Assembly: GCA_003478355.1 (NCBI GenBank)
Contig: QUFC01000061.1
Location: forward strand, 1-17,516
Reading direction: 5' to 3'
Source of the DNA: Lachnospiraceae bacterium AM48-27BH
Lineage (GTDB): Bacteria > Bacillota > Clostridia > Lachnospirales > Lachnospiraceae
DNA length: 17,516 nucleotides
Part shown: piece after piece, positions 6,688-14,094 of the stretch
Layout of the letters: every line of letters starts with the position of its first letter
Position numbering within the stretch: position 1 is the first letter of the stretch
Translations under genes and position numbers: made by a program
The notes under the pieces: generated by a model
What the model saw: the letters and a program-made list of their open reading frames with translations, nothing else
Database searches by the model: none
Told to the model about the DNA's origin: nothing

Positions 6688-6730
6688 GTGTCATAGAAAA
6701 CTTTGTCCTATGACACAAAAACGTTCCGCG
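6684..6730 (+). repeat. Terminator-associated palindromic repeat, copy 1 (short)
   Basis: TTTTGTGTCATAG (6684-6696) is inverted as CTATGACACAAAA (6708-6720), followed by AACGTTCCGCG shared with the other copies. This copy diverges in the loop-proximal bases (an A where the others have G, and TTTGT for TTCGT) and stops after CCGCG. It lies between the orphan RNA terminator and the convergent hydrolase gene. Confidence 0.85.
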
Positions 6731-6739
6731 TGTAATAGC

Positions 6740-7513
6740 CTAGAATCTCAGGGACAGACAAGTCAGGCTTCCGTCAATTTTCCGGAATTCGCTGGTGTCT
6801 ACCAGTTTTACCGGATATCCCAGTGTTTCAATCAGGGCTTTTGTCTTTGGATAACTGGCTGGAACCAGGACGGTGCCATTGATGTATAAGCTGTTGATGG
6901 CGTAAAGCTCCTCTGGATCGATGACAAAGCGGTTGAAGTTCTGGAAGGAAGGTTCCTGATCCATCAGGGAAGTAACTAACAGGTTGTTATTTTCCAGATA
7001 GATGGCGAAATCTTTTAAATGCAATCCCTCGGTCACTGGGACAGTAGAAGAGGTGTAACCAAATTTTGTCACAATTTCATGGAACTGTTTTGCGCCCTCT
7101 TCGTTGGTGCGGTCAGAAAGACCTACATAGAAGTGATCGCCCACTCTCATGACGTCGCCGCCTTCTAAGGTTCCTGGAGATTCGATGTGGAAGATCTGAT
7201 CATCATTGTAAAACTTTTTAATTGTCTGTTCGATTTCTATTTTTTCACCATTCCGGGATTCGCGCGCCGGGTTGGTGATGATAGCACAGCGCTCCATGAC
7301 AACAGCCGGGTCTTCGACAAAACAGGAATCTGGATAACGTTCATCTGCTTCCAGGTCTGTGACTGCAAGGCCAAGTTCTCTTAAAGTGGTAACATAGCAG
7401 TCGTGCTGCTTTACTGCGGTTTCATAATCTGGTGTGCCGTCGCAGAACTGGGCGGTGGAGATGCCATCGATCAGGGCTTTGCAAGGCTTTCTGGTGATTG
7501 CTTTTGTAAACAT
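6740..7513 (-). CDS. Dimethylargininase (DDAH)-like guanidino hydrolase
   Basis: A 257-residue member of the arginine deiminase/DDAH superfamily (pentein fold). DDAH hydrolyses N-omega-methylated arginine to citrulline plus methylamine; in bacteria the true substrate may be arginine or another guanidino compound. Visible family residues are PDSCFVEDP (Asp62, Glu67, Asp68), GTLEGGD (Glu117, Asp120), GLHLKD (catalytic His165) and the C-terminal DGSLTCLSLRF with catalytic Cys252 five residues from the end. The length fits single-domain DDAH (about 255-285) rather than ADI (about 410). The ATG at 7513 is chosen over an upstream in-frame ATG at 7612 because GGAGGT precedes it and the promoter lies between them. 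It is monocistronic and cytosolic, with no arginine-pathway neighbours. Confidence 0.88.
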   Translation of the reverse strand: MFTKAITRKPCKALIDGISTAQFCDGTPDYETAVKQHDCYVTTLRELGLAVTDLEADERYPDSCFVEDPAVVMERCAIITNPARESRNGEKIEIEQTIKKFYNDDQIFHIESPGTLEGGDVMRVGDHFYVGLSDRTNEEGAKQFHEIVTKFGYTSSTVPVTEGLHLKDFAIYLENNNLLVTSLMDQEPSFQNFNRFVIDPEELYAINSLYINGTVLVPASYPKTKALIETLGYPVKLVDTSEFRKIDGSLTCLSLRF

Positions 7514-7551
7514 TGGATTACCTCCGTGGATGATCGTTTCGTTTTCGAACC

Positions 7552-7580
7552 AGTATACAATAGAAATGGAGATTTGTAAA
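7552..7580 (-). promoter_or_regulatory. Promoter of the DDAH-like gene
   Basis: On the minus strand, TTTACA (complement of 7575-7580), a 17-base spacer and TATACT (complement of 7552-7557) give a good sigma-A promoter. The start would be near 7545, with a short leader to the ATG at 7513. Confidence 0.65.
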
Positions 7581-7619
7581 ATAGAAGTAATTGAGAAAGT
7601 CTCTCCAGACAAAAAGGAC

Positions 7620-7648
7620 TTGACTTTTCTTAAAAAAATGCCTACAAT
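7620..7648 (+). promoter_or_regulatory. Promoter of the pheST T-box transcript
   Basis: TTGACT (7620-7625) and TACAAT (7643-7648) are separated by exactly 17 bases. The start near 7655 lies just before the T-box leader. It is divergent from the DDAH-like promoter 40 bases away. Confidence 0.75.
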
Positions 7649-7654
7649 ACCAGT

Positions 7655-7941
7655 TAGTTAGTTGCAATCAATCCAAAAGCGAAGATCGTGTTTTAAGATA
7701 CTGTTTCCGGTCAGAGAGAAGAGGTCGGCGGCTGTGAGCCTTTTTCCGTTCAGACAGATATCCGAATTTCCCACGGGAGCTGCATTGCTGAAGGCTGCAG
7801 AGCTTAGTAGGCATTGCCGTCTGGTATACGTTACGTACCGGAAAGTGTCTGAAGGCAGATCGTTTAGGATGCCTTACAGGAAGCTGGGTGGTACCGCGGT
7901 AGAATTATCGTCCCTTTGCACATTTGTGCAGAGGGATTTTT
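7655..7941 (+). promoter_or_regulatory. T-box riboswitch, tRNA-Phe specific, ahead of pheST
   Basis: The leader shows the T-box parts in order: an AGAGAGAAG motif low in Stem I, GGCGGCTGTGAGCC in the distal part, a specifier region GAATTTC with the Phe codon TTC at 7768-7770, followed by GGGAGCTGC, the invariant T-box sequence GGTGGTACCGCGG (7887-7899), and a terminator. Uncharged tRNA-Phe pairs with TTC by its anticodon and with the T-box bulge by its CCA end, which favours the antiterminator so pheS-pheT are expressed when charged tRNA is short. The match to the downstream genes makes the call firm. The exact specifier position is read from the motif, not from a computed fold. Confidence 0.92.
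7911..7941 (+). terminator. Regulated terminator of the T-box leader
   Basis: TCCCT-TGCAC (7911-7920) pairs with GTGCA-AGGGA (7926-7936 region) around a short loop, followed by a T-run at 7937-7941. The T-run continues into repeat copy 2. Confidence 0.88.
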
Positions 7942-7989
7942 ATGTCATAGGAAACTTCGTCCTATGACACAAAAACGCTCCGCGGGATG
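7937..7989 (+). repeat. Terminator-associated palindromic repeat, copy 2 (short)
   Basis: The shared palindrome GTCATAGGA (7944-7952) / TCCTATGAC (7960-7968) with loop AACTTCG is followed by ACAAAAACGCTCCGCGGGA. It sits inside the pheST leader, directly behind the T-box terminator and about 145 bases before pheS. The GC-rich second half seen in copies 3 and 4 is missing. Confidence 0.88.
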
Positions 7990-8132
7990 CAATTTAATTT
8001 TTCCCGAGCATATAGATGTGCAGATTGCGAAAGAAACTGCTACAAAGTAATTTAAGGTAACTGTCCATTTGCCGGACCTGTTTGTGAAAGACGGGGAAAG
8101 AAAAAAGAGCAGTTATGAAAAGGAGAGAAAAC

Positions 8133-9176
8133 ATGCAGGATTTAAAAGAACTGAATGAAGTGATCGCTGCGATCAAAGAAGAGATCCGTCAGGGCGCAGA
8201 TGCTCTGACCACTTCCAGAAGTGTTTATGAGTTCAAGAAAACCTTCCTGGACAACAAGCAGGGACGTATTGGTCTGCTGATGAAGGAAATGCGTAACGTA
8301 GCAAATGACCAGAAAGCAGAGTTTGGTAAGACCATCAATGGTGCTAAAGAGTGGGCCAACCAGTTTTTTGATGAACTGGATCAGAAATTAAAAGAGAAAG
8401 AGCAGCAGCAGCGTTACGAATCCGAGAAGATCGACATTTCCATGCCGCCAGTAAAGATCCGTTATGGCAACCTTCACCCGGTAACGACTGTGAGCAATCA
8501 GTTGATCGATATCTTTGCGTCCATGGGATTTGAAGTATATGAGGGAACAGAAATTGAGACTGATTACTACAATTTTACGGCGTTAAATACTCCACAGGAT
8601 CATCCGGCGCGCGATATGCAGGATACGTTCTATTTAACTCCGGAGTTTTTACTGCGTACCCAGACCTCTGCAGGCCAGGTACATGTCATGGAAGCTAAGA
8701 AACCTCCGATCAAGGTTATTTCCCCAGGTAAGGTATTCCGTTCTGATGATGATGCTACCCATTCTCCGATGTTCAGCCAGATGGAGGGCTTAGTGGTAGA
8801 TGAGGGCATTACTCTCTGCGATTTAAAGGGAATGTTAGACATGGTTGTTCAGAGAATTTTTGGTGAGTCCACCAGAACCAGACTCCGTCCATCCTATTTC
8901 CCATTTACCGAGCCATCTGTTGAGGTAGATGTCAGCTGCTTCCAGTGCGGCGGCAAAGGCTGCAGACTGTGCAAAGATACCGGCTGGATCGAGGTCTTAG
9001 GTGCAGGTGTGGTAAACAAGAAAGTATTAGAGAATTGCGGCATTGATTCCGAAAAATACAGTGGATTCGCTTTCGGCATTGGCCTGGAGCGTATCGCAAT
9101 GCTGAAATACGGCATCAACAACATTAAGATGCTTTTTGAGTCTGATCTGCGTGTGCTGGATCAGATCGATGACTGA
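8133..9176 (+). CDS. pheS: Phenylalanine-tRNA ligase alpha subunit
   Basis: It is the catalytic alpha chain of the (alpha-beta)2 enzyme that charges tRNA-Phe. The 347 residues match the usual length of about 340. The N-terminal helical coiled-coil arm that binds tRNA covers about residues 1-85. The class II core follows, with the motif 2 region around [21 protein letters not shown] and motif 3 in [17 protein letters not shown]. The four cysteines CxxCxxxxCxxC (269, 272, 277, 280), common in this subunit, precede GWIEVLGAG. The ATG at 8133 is chosen over an in-frame ATG at 8115 because AAAAGGAGAG lies between them at the right distance. pheT follows after 20 bases. Expression is controlled by the T-box. 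Confidence 0.97.
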   Translation: MQDLKELNEVIAAIKEEIRQGADALTTSRSVYEFKKTFLDNKQGRIGLLMKEMRNVANDQKAEFGKTINGAKEWANQFFDELDQKLKEKEQQQRYESEKIDISMPPVKIRYGNLHPVTTVSNQLIDIFASMGFEVYEGTEIETDYYNFTALNTPQDHPARDMQDTFYLTPEFLLRTQTSAGQVHVMEAKKPPIKVISPGKVFRSDDDATHSPMFSQMEGLVVDEGITLCDLKGMLDMVVQRIFGESTRTRLRPSYFPFTEPSVEVDVSCFQCGGKGCRLCKDTGWIEVLGAGVVNKKVLENCGIDSEKYSGFAFGIGLERIAMLKYGINNIKMLFESDLRVLDQIDD

Positions 9177-9196
9177 TCAGGACAGGAGGATTAGAA

Positions 9197-11616
9197 ATGC
9201 TGGTACCATTAAGCTGGTTAAATGACTATGTAGATATCAATGTTTCCGCAGACGAGCTGGAGAAAAAGCTGTTTGACTGTGGATTTGAGGTAGAAGAAAA
9301 ATGGCAGGTGGGCAAGGACATCAGTGGTATTGTCGTTGGTTATGTAGAGTCCTGTGAGCCGATCCCGGAGACCCATCTTCACGTATGCCAGGTCAACGTA
9401 GGCGGACCGGAGCTGTTACAGATCTGCTGTGGCGCTGACAATGTAAAAGCAGGAGGCAAATTCCCGGTAGCCATGGTTGGCGCAAAGGTTTACGCAACAG
9501 CAAAAGACCATGTGACCATCGAGGGCGTTGCTACCATTAAAAAAGGTAAATTAAGAGGCTATGAGTCCTACGGTATGCTCTGCTCCGGTACGGAGTTAGG
9601 CTTAAATGAAGACCTGTACCCAGGCGCTGGCTACAACGGACTGCTGGTTCTTCCAGAGGATGCCCAGATCGGTTCTGATGTAAAAGAACTGACGGGTTTA
9701 AATGACTGGATCTTCGATGTTTCTATCACAGCAAATCGTCCAGACTGCCAGAGTATCTTCGGTCTGGCAAGAGAGGTGGCAGCTGCTTTAGGCCAGCCAT
9801 TAAAGACACCGGCTCTGGACTATACCGAGACAGAAGTAGAGAAAGAGGGCTTTGACGTAACCGTAGAAGCACAGGATCTGTGCCCACGCTACATTGCCCA
9901 CTATGTATACGATGTAAAGCTGGGTCAGTCCCCGGCATGGATGAGAAGACGCCTGGCTTTAGTGGGCAACAACTCCATTTCCAACATTGTTGATATCACC
10001 AATTATATCATGCGTGAGTTAGGACAGCCGCTGCACGCATTTGACTGTGACTATCTGGAAGGCAATGCGATCCAGGTAAGACGCGCCAATGAAGGCGAAA
10101 AGATCATCACTCTGGATGAAAAGGAGTTTACCTTAAATCCAAGTAATTTAGTGATCTGTGACGGCAAGAAGCCAGTAGCATTAGCAGGTATCATGGGCGG
10201 TTTAAATTCCGAGATCCGCGATACCACCACAGAGGTGATGTTTGAGTCCGCAAAATTTGCCCGTGACAACATCCGCAGAAGCTCCCGTGCATTAGGACAG
10301 TCCTCCGATGCAAGCCAGAGGTATTCCAAAGGTGTGGATGAGTATGCTACGGAGATGGCAATGAAACGTGTCCTGCATCTGGTAGAGGAGTTAGGCGCAG
10401 GTAAGATTTCTAAGACTCATAAGAATGTAAATACCGGCAATTCCTTAGAGCCAGTGACCTTTACGACCAGCATCAAGAAGGTAAATGGCGTTCTGGGAAT
10501 CACCGTTCCGGACGAGGATATTTTACGGATCTTAACAGGATTAAACTTCCAGCCGGAGATCAACGGTGATGAGCTGACCATGCATTTCCCGGCATACCGT
10601 GAAGATATGGCAGATTATCCAGATGTGGCTGAGGAGATCATCCGTATGTATGGTTACGAGCATATCCAGTCCACATTCATGCCGTCCGCTCAGGTAACGA
10701 TCGGTGGAACTAATTTACGGCAGAAAACGATTTTGAAGGTGAAAAGAGCCCTGTGCAGCATTGGCGCATTTGAGGGAATGCATTATTCCTTCTTCTCCCC
10801 GGCTGATTTAGACCAGATGGGATTTGCCGAGGATGCTCCAGAGCGCAAGGCTATCCGCATCATGAACCCGATCAATGAGGATCTGTCCTTAATGAGAACC
10901 ACTCTGGCGCCTCAGATGATCCACGCCATGGGACGCAACCAGAAGAGAGGCAACTTCGAGGGCCGTATCTTTGAGATTGGTAATGCATTTATTCCAAAGT
11001 CCCTGCCGTTAACAGAGTATCCAGAAGAACGTGCGACCCTGTGTATCGGCGTATTTGGCAAGAACGAGTCCTTCTTCACCTTGAAAGGTATGGCTGAGAC
11101 CGTTGCAGATGTGCTGAATATTTCCTTCACCTATGAAAAAACTGAGAAGCCATTCCTGCATCCATATCAGACCGCAGCCATTTTCTGCGAGGGCGAGGAG
11201 ATCGGATATTTCGGTAAGGTGAAATACGAGATCATGAAGGATGAGGCGATGCGTGAGGACGCTTATGTCTTAGAGATCAGCATGAAAGCCCTGGAAAATG
11301 GTACGGCAAAGCACCAGTCTTTGAGCCACTTCCAAAATTCGCAGAGGAGAAACGTGACCTGGCTCTGGTTATGGACAAGGAGATCACCTGTGGACAGGTA
11401 GAGGAGTGCATCAAGGCAGCAAGCTCATTTGTGAAAGATGTAACACTCTTTGACGTATATGAAGGCAAACAGATCCTGGCAAATAAGAAATCCATGGCAT
11501 TCACTGTTCTGTTCACACCAAAGGATGAGGCATTTACCGCTGAGGCAGTGGACGGTTATGTGAAGAAGATCTTAAAACAGTTGAATAAAACTTATGGTAT
11601 TGAGTTGAGAAGCTGA
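9197..11616 (+). CDS. pheT: Phenylalanine-tRNA ligase beta subunit, interrupted by one frameshift
   Basis: It is the beta chain of PheRS and carries the tRNA-binding and editing domains. In order: an EMAP-like OB fold (about 40-150, IVVGYVES...GMLCSGTELGL), the B3/4 editing domain, B5, the catalytic-like core and the C-terminal FDX-ACB anticodon-binding domain. As given, the frame from 9197 ends at 11401 after an unrelated tail (from about residue 703). The conserved sequence YGKAPVFEPLPKFAEEKRD continues in another frame from about 11302 to 11616. One extra base near 11294-11302 restores about 806 residues, the normal size. The gene is essential, so an error in the sequence is more likely than a true pseudogene. 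AGGAGG lies 7 nt before the ATG, and a terminator follows at 11646. Confidence 0.93.
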
Positions 11617-11645
11617 TTTTTGGTTTTATATTATATGTGAGACGA

Positions 11646-11689
11646 AATCCGGTGACAGGTGATGAAAATCGATTTGTCACCGGATTTTT
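11646..11689 (+). terminator. Intrinsic terminator after pheST
   Basis: AATCCGGTGACA (11646-11657) pairs perfectly with TGTCACCGGATT (11675-11686), followed by a T-run ending at 11689. The T-run abuts repeat copy 3. Confidence 0.93.
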
Positions 11690-11794
11690 CGTCATAGGAA
11701 ACTTCGTCCTATGACACAAAAACGTTCCGCGGGATGTGCACTCGCGCAAAGAAGAAATATGTCGCAAGCGACCGCGCTCGGCGCGAGGATGCGC
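11685..11794 (+). repeat. Terminator-associated palindromic repeat, copy 3 (long)
   Basis: The core palindrome GTCATAGGA (11691-11699) / TCCTATGAC (11707-11715) is followed by ACAAAAACGTTCCGCGGGA. A GC-rich module comes next: CTCGCGC (11741-11747) pairs with GCGCGAG (11781-11787), enclosing the small hairpin GTCGC-AA-GCGAC (11761-11772). The same module is in copy 4 with scattered substitutions, some of them in the paired arms. Confidence 0.88.
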
Positions 11795-11843
11795 AGTGAT
11801 TCCGTGAAGAATATGTCAGCTTATGCTGACCAGAATCACGCGC
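11791..11843 (+). repeat. Two-tier hairpin downstream of repeat copy 3
   Basis: GCGC-A-GTGATTC (11791-11802) pairs with GAATCAC-GCGC (11833-11843), enclosing a perfect GTCAGC-TTAT-GCTGAC hairpin (11815-11830). No T-tract follows. It lies between repeat copy 3 and the methyltransferase gene, where copy 4 has a different simple hairpin. It may be an exchangeable 3' module of the repeat or mRNA structure. Confidence 0.55.
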
Positions 11844-11888
11844 CAGGTCTCACGGACGTTTCGACTTGAACTCAGTGGGAGGTGGATC

Positions 11889-12503
11889 ATGAAATCAGAG
11901 AGGAAAGAAGCAAAAAATGAAGAGCAATGGGATAAACTGCTGCACATTCACACCACAGGACGGGACGATTCCAAAGCAGACCAGTTCCGGTATCCTTATG
12001 AGCCGACGCCGTATTCGGTACTACAGCGGCTGGCTAATGAGGGACTGATCTGGAAAGGGGATACGCTGATTGATTATGGCTGCGGAAAGGGCAGAGTGGA
12101 CTTTTTTCTGTCATATCAGACGAAATGTCACACAATTGGCGTGGAATATGATGAGCGGCTTTATGAGAAGGCAATGGAAAACCGGGCGGGAGCTGTGTCG
12201 GCTGGACGGGTGAGTTTTGAACTGGTGGACGCAGTTCAGTTTCTGGTGCCGGAACAGGTGGATTGCGCTTACTTTTTTAATCCATTTTCGCTGGAGATCT
12301 TACAGAAAGTGATCGCCAGACTGTTGGAATCCTATTATGCATGTTCGAGAAAAATCCGGTTGTTTTTCTATTATCCGTCGGACGAGTATATTTCCTATCT
12401 GATGTCAGTGGATGAACTGATGTTTGTGGATGAGATCCCGTGTATGGATCTGTTTGAGGAAAATAATCCCAGGGAGCGGATCGTAATCTTTGAGGTGGAG
12501 TAG
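11889..12503 (+). CDS. Class I SAM-dependent methyltransferase, substrate unknown
   Basis: A 204-residue soluble protein with a Rossmann-type methyltransferase core. Motif I is DYGCGKGRVDF (residues 62-72), the acidic residue binding the SAM ribose is in GVEYDE (Glu86), and AYFFNPF (127-133) resembles the motif IV region. An N-terminal stretch (about 1-58) with FRYPYEPTPYSVLQRL precedes it, a pattern seen in small uncharacterised clostridial methyltransferases. GGGAGGTGG just upstream fixes the ATG at 11889; an in-frame ATG at 11823 lies inside the hairpin region and lacks a binding site. I see no clear promoter, so it may depend on read-through past the pheT terminator or on a weak promoter near 11850. 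The substrate cannot be told from the sequence. Confidence 0.85.
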   Translation: MKSERKEAKNEEQWDKLLHIHTTGRDDSKADQFRYPYEPTPYSVLQRLANEGLIWKGDTLIDYGCGKGRVDFFLSYQTKCHTIGVEYDERLYEKAMENRAGAVSAGRVSFELVDAVQFLVPEQVDCAYFFNPFSLEILQKVIARLLESYYACSRKIRLFFYYPSDEYISYLMSVDELMFVDEIPCMDLFEENNPRERIVIFEVE

Positions 12504-12526
12504 CGGGTATTGGGACGTTGCTTTTC

Positions 12527-12555
12527 TTGTAAAAATAGGGGATTCGTGCTATCAT
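12527..12555 (+). promoter_or_regulatory. Promoter of the MBL-fold hydrolase gene
   Basis: TTGTAA (12527-12532), a 17-base spacer and TATCAT (12550-12555), preceded by TGC, form an extended -10 type promoter. A start near 12562 leaves a leader of about 60 nt. Confidence 0.6.
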
Positions 12556-12623
12556 AATTGAAAAAATAAAATCATTAGAAAATGCAGAAAAAACAAAAAA
12601 TAGATAGGAAAGGGGCTTTATAT

Positions 12624-13358
12624 ATGGCAGAACAGCTTACATTAACATGGATCGGTCATTCCTGTTTTAAATTGGACTGTGGAGATTATACGATCGTATT
12701 TGACCCTTACGAGGATGGCTATGTGCCTGGATGTCCGCCGGTACGTGAAAGTGCGGATCTGGTGCTGTGCAGTCATGATCATAAGGATCACGGAGCCAGC
12801 CATCTGGTGAAGCGGATCGAGGGGAGAGAGAACCCATTTCAGATCCAGGTGATCCATACCTGGCATGACGACCAGAAAGGGGCTTTGAGAGGCAAAAATC
12901 AGATTCATATTCTGGATGATGGCACATTCCGCATGGCCCATATGGGGGATCTGGGATGTAAACTGACAGAAGAAGAGATGAAGCAGCTTCGGGGGCTGGA
13001 TCTGATGCTGATCCCGGTTGGCGGGTATTATACCATTGACGCGAAGCAGGCCAAGGCGCTGGTGGAGCAGGTAAAGCCGAGAATCGTGGTTCCGATGCAT
13101 TACCGGGGTGAGGGCTTTGGGTATGATGTGCTGGGAACGGTGGAGGACTATACGGATCTGTGTGAGACGGCGGTTTATGGGGACAGTGAAGTTTTAGTTC
13201 TGGAAAAATCAGGTGTTTTGGAGTCTGATCAGATGTCTGCATCCGACCAAAATCCGGCATCAGCGCAGGCATTAAGCTGGCGCGCAGGAACCCAGTCCGG
13301 CACACTGAGAAATGGACAGGAGGAAACCGTAGTTCTGCGGCTGACAAAGGATGAATAA
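12624..13358 (+). CDS. Metal-dependent hydrolase of the metallo-beta-lactamase fold (UlaG/UPF0173-like)
   Basis: A 244-residue cytosolic protein with TWIGHSCFKLDCGDYTIVFDPY at residues 8-29, the start typical of UlaG/UPF0173-type hydrolases. Metal ligands are visible: SHDHKDH (His51, His53, Asp55, His56), HMGDLG (His106, Asp109) and VPMHY (His159). Such enzymes bind two metal ions and open lactones or phosphoesters; the substrate here is unknown. The last 40 residues or so (about 205-235, rich in Ser, Gln and Ala) look like a low-complexity insertion before the final strand VVLRLTKDE. AAAGGGG sits 9 nt before the ATG at 12624; the in-frame ATG at 12582 has no binding site. The stop overlaps the next gene by 8 bases, suggesting translational coupling. 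Confidence 0.88.
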   Translation: MAEQLTLTWIGHSCFKLDCGDYTIVFDPYEDGYVPGCPPVRESADLVLCSHDHKDHGASHLVKRIEGRENPFQIQVIHTWHDDQKGALRGKNQIHILDDGTFRMAHMGDLGCKLTEEEMKQLRGLDLMLIPVGGYYTIDAKQAKALVEQVKPRIVVPMHYRGEGFGYDVLGTVEDYTDLCETAVYGDSEVLVLEKSGVLESDQMSASDQNPASAQALSWRAGTQSGTLRNGQEETVVLRLTKDE

Positions 13359-13797
13359 TGGAAAATGGAATCAGCTTTTGACCCAGTGGAGAGAAAAATT
13401 CCGCCGGTTTATGGTGGGACGGTATGGCAGCGATGAGCTGAACCAGTGCCTGGTGTGGGTATTTATCGCGATCCTTTTTGTAAGGATTTTTATTCATTCC
13501 GGAATCTGGTACTGGCTGGAAATGGCAGTGATCGTTGTGATCTATTACCGGATGTTTTCGAAAAATACCAGCCAACGGTTTAAGGAGAATCAGAGGTACC
13601 TAAACCTTCGTTTCCGGGTGACGGAATGGGCGAAAGGCGTGAGATCAGGAAAATGGAAAGAAGACCTGGAAGAAGTCAAAAAGTATAAGATCTTCAAATG
13701 TCCGAACTGTGGTCAGAAGATCCGGATTCCAAGAGGACATGGAAAGGTCAGCGTCCACTGCCGGAAATGTGGACATGATTTTATCGGAAGAACTTGA
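13351..13797 (+). CDS. Small membrane protein with a C-terminal zinc ribbon, unknown function
   Basis: The protein has 148 residues. A basic N-terminus (about 1-30) is followed by two adjacent hydrophobic segments (about 33-49 and 52-67, probably a helical hairpin), a charged linker (70-115) and a zinc ribbon with CPNC (117-120) and CRKC (137-140). Both tails should face the cytoplasm. It resembles conserved uncharacterised zinc-ribbon proteins of Lachnospiraceae. It starts inside the last codons of the MBL-fold gene (8-base overlap). The only purine-rich sequence, AAAGG, directly touches the ATG, so expression probably relies on coupling. No function is proposed. Confidence 0.75.
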   Translation: MNNGKWNQLLTQWREKFRRFMVGRYGSDELNQCLVWVFIAILFVRIFIHSGIWYWLEMAVIVVIYYRMFSKNTSQRFKENQRYLNLRFRVTEWAKGVRSGKWKEDLEEVKKYKIFKCPNCGQKIRIPRGHGKVSVHCRKCGHDFIGRT

Positions 13798-13822
13798 CAG
13801 TCTGGTGATGGAGTGATACTCT
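13794..13822 (+). promoter_or_regulatory. Possible promoter of the flavoprotein operon leader
   Basis: A perfect TTGACA (13794-13799), overlapping the previous gene's stop, is followed after 17 bases by TACTCT (13817-13822), preceded by TGA as in extended -10 promoters. The -10 itself is poor (3/6). Confidence 0.45.
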
Positions 13823-13828
13823 AATAAT

Positions 13829-13944
13829 AGCGATAACTATAAAGGAACTGAATCGTTATCGATAAATGAAATCATGTGCCTAAGAGATGAGAGAGCAGGC
13901 AGATCAGAAGCGTGATAGCTTCTGGTTTGTTGTGCTCTTTTTTT
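13829..13944 (+). promoter_or_regulatory. Attenuator-like leader before the GlpA-like operon
   Basis: About 115 nt lie between the putative start and a strong terminator. CGATAAC (13829-13835) pairs with GTTATCG (13855-13861) as a first hairpin. The terminator then forms downstream, 150 bases before the flavoprotein gene. Glycerol operons of Firmicutes are often controlled by GlpP antitermination at such a leader terminator, which is the analogy. Alternatively the hairpin just ends the zinc-ribbon transcript. No named riboswitch core was recognised. Confidence 0.4.
13892..13944 (+). terminator. Intrinsic terminator before repeat copy 4
   Basis: AGAGCA (13892-13897) pairs with TGCTCT (13933-13938), enclosing CAGAAGC (13905-13911) / GCTTCTG (13918-13924). 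A run of T ends at 13944 and forms the start of repeat copy 4. Confidence 0.8.
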
Positions 13945-14060
13945 GTGTCATAGGAAACTTCGTCCTATGACACAAAAACGCTCCGCGGGAGGCGCACTCG
14001 CGCGAAGAAGAGATAGTCGCAAGCGACCGCGCTCGGCACGAGAATGTGCTTGGCACATTC
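13938..14060 (+). repeat. Terminator-associated palindromic repeat, copy 4 (long)
   Basis: This is the best-preserved copy: TTTTGTGTCATAGGA (13941-13955) and its exact complement TCCTATGACACAAAA (13963-13977) form a 15-bp stem around the loop AACTTCG. AACGCTCCGCGGGA follows, then the GC-rich module with CACTCG/CGAG arms and the GTCGC-AA-GCGAC hairpin (14016-14027 region). A further hairpin, GAATGTGC/GCACATTC (14042-14049 with 14053-14060), closes it. It lies between the leader terminator and the flavoprotein gene. Confidence 0.88.
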
Positions 14061-14094
14061 TTTCTTACGTACATACAAAACAGGAGGGTCAGTT

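Noticed and set aside
12667..13575. 302-codon open frame on the minus strand
   Set aside because: It is antisense to the MBL-fold hydrolase and zinc-ribbon genes, rich in Pro, His and Ser as antisense frames are, with no known motif.
13870..13887. Tiny ORF MKSCA in the operon leader as a regulatory peptide
   Set aside because: The only purine-rich site is about 18 bases upstream, too far to serve as a ribosome binding site.
6684..14060. CRISPR array made of the four repeats
   Set aside because: The copies are kilobases apart, separated by genes, and vary in length; there are no regular spacers and no cas genes.
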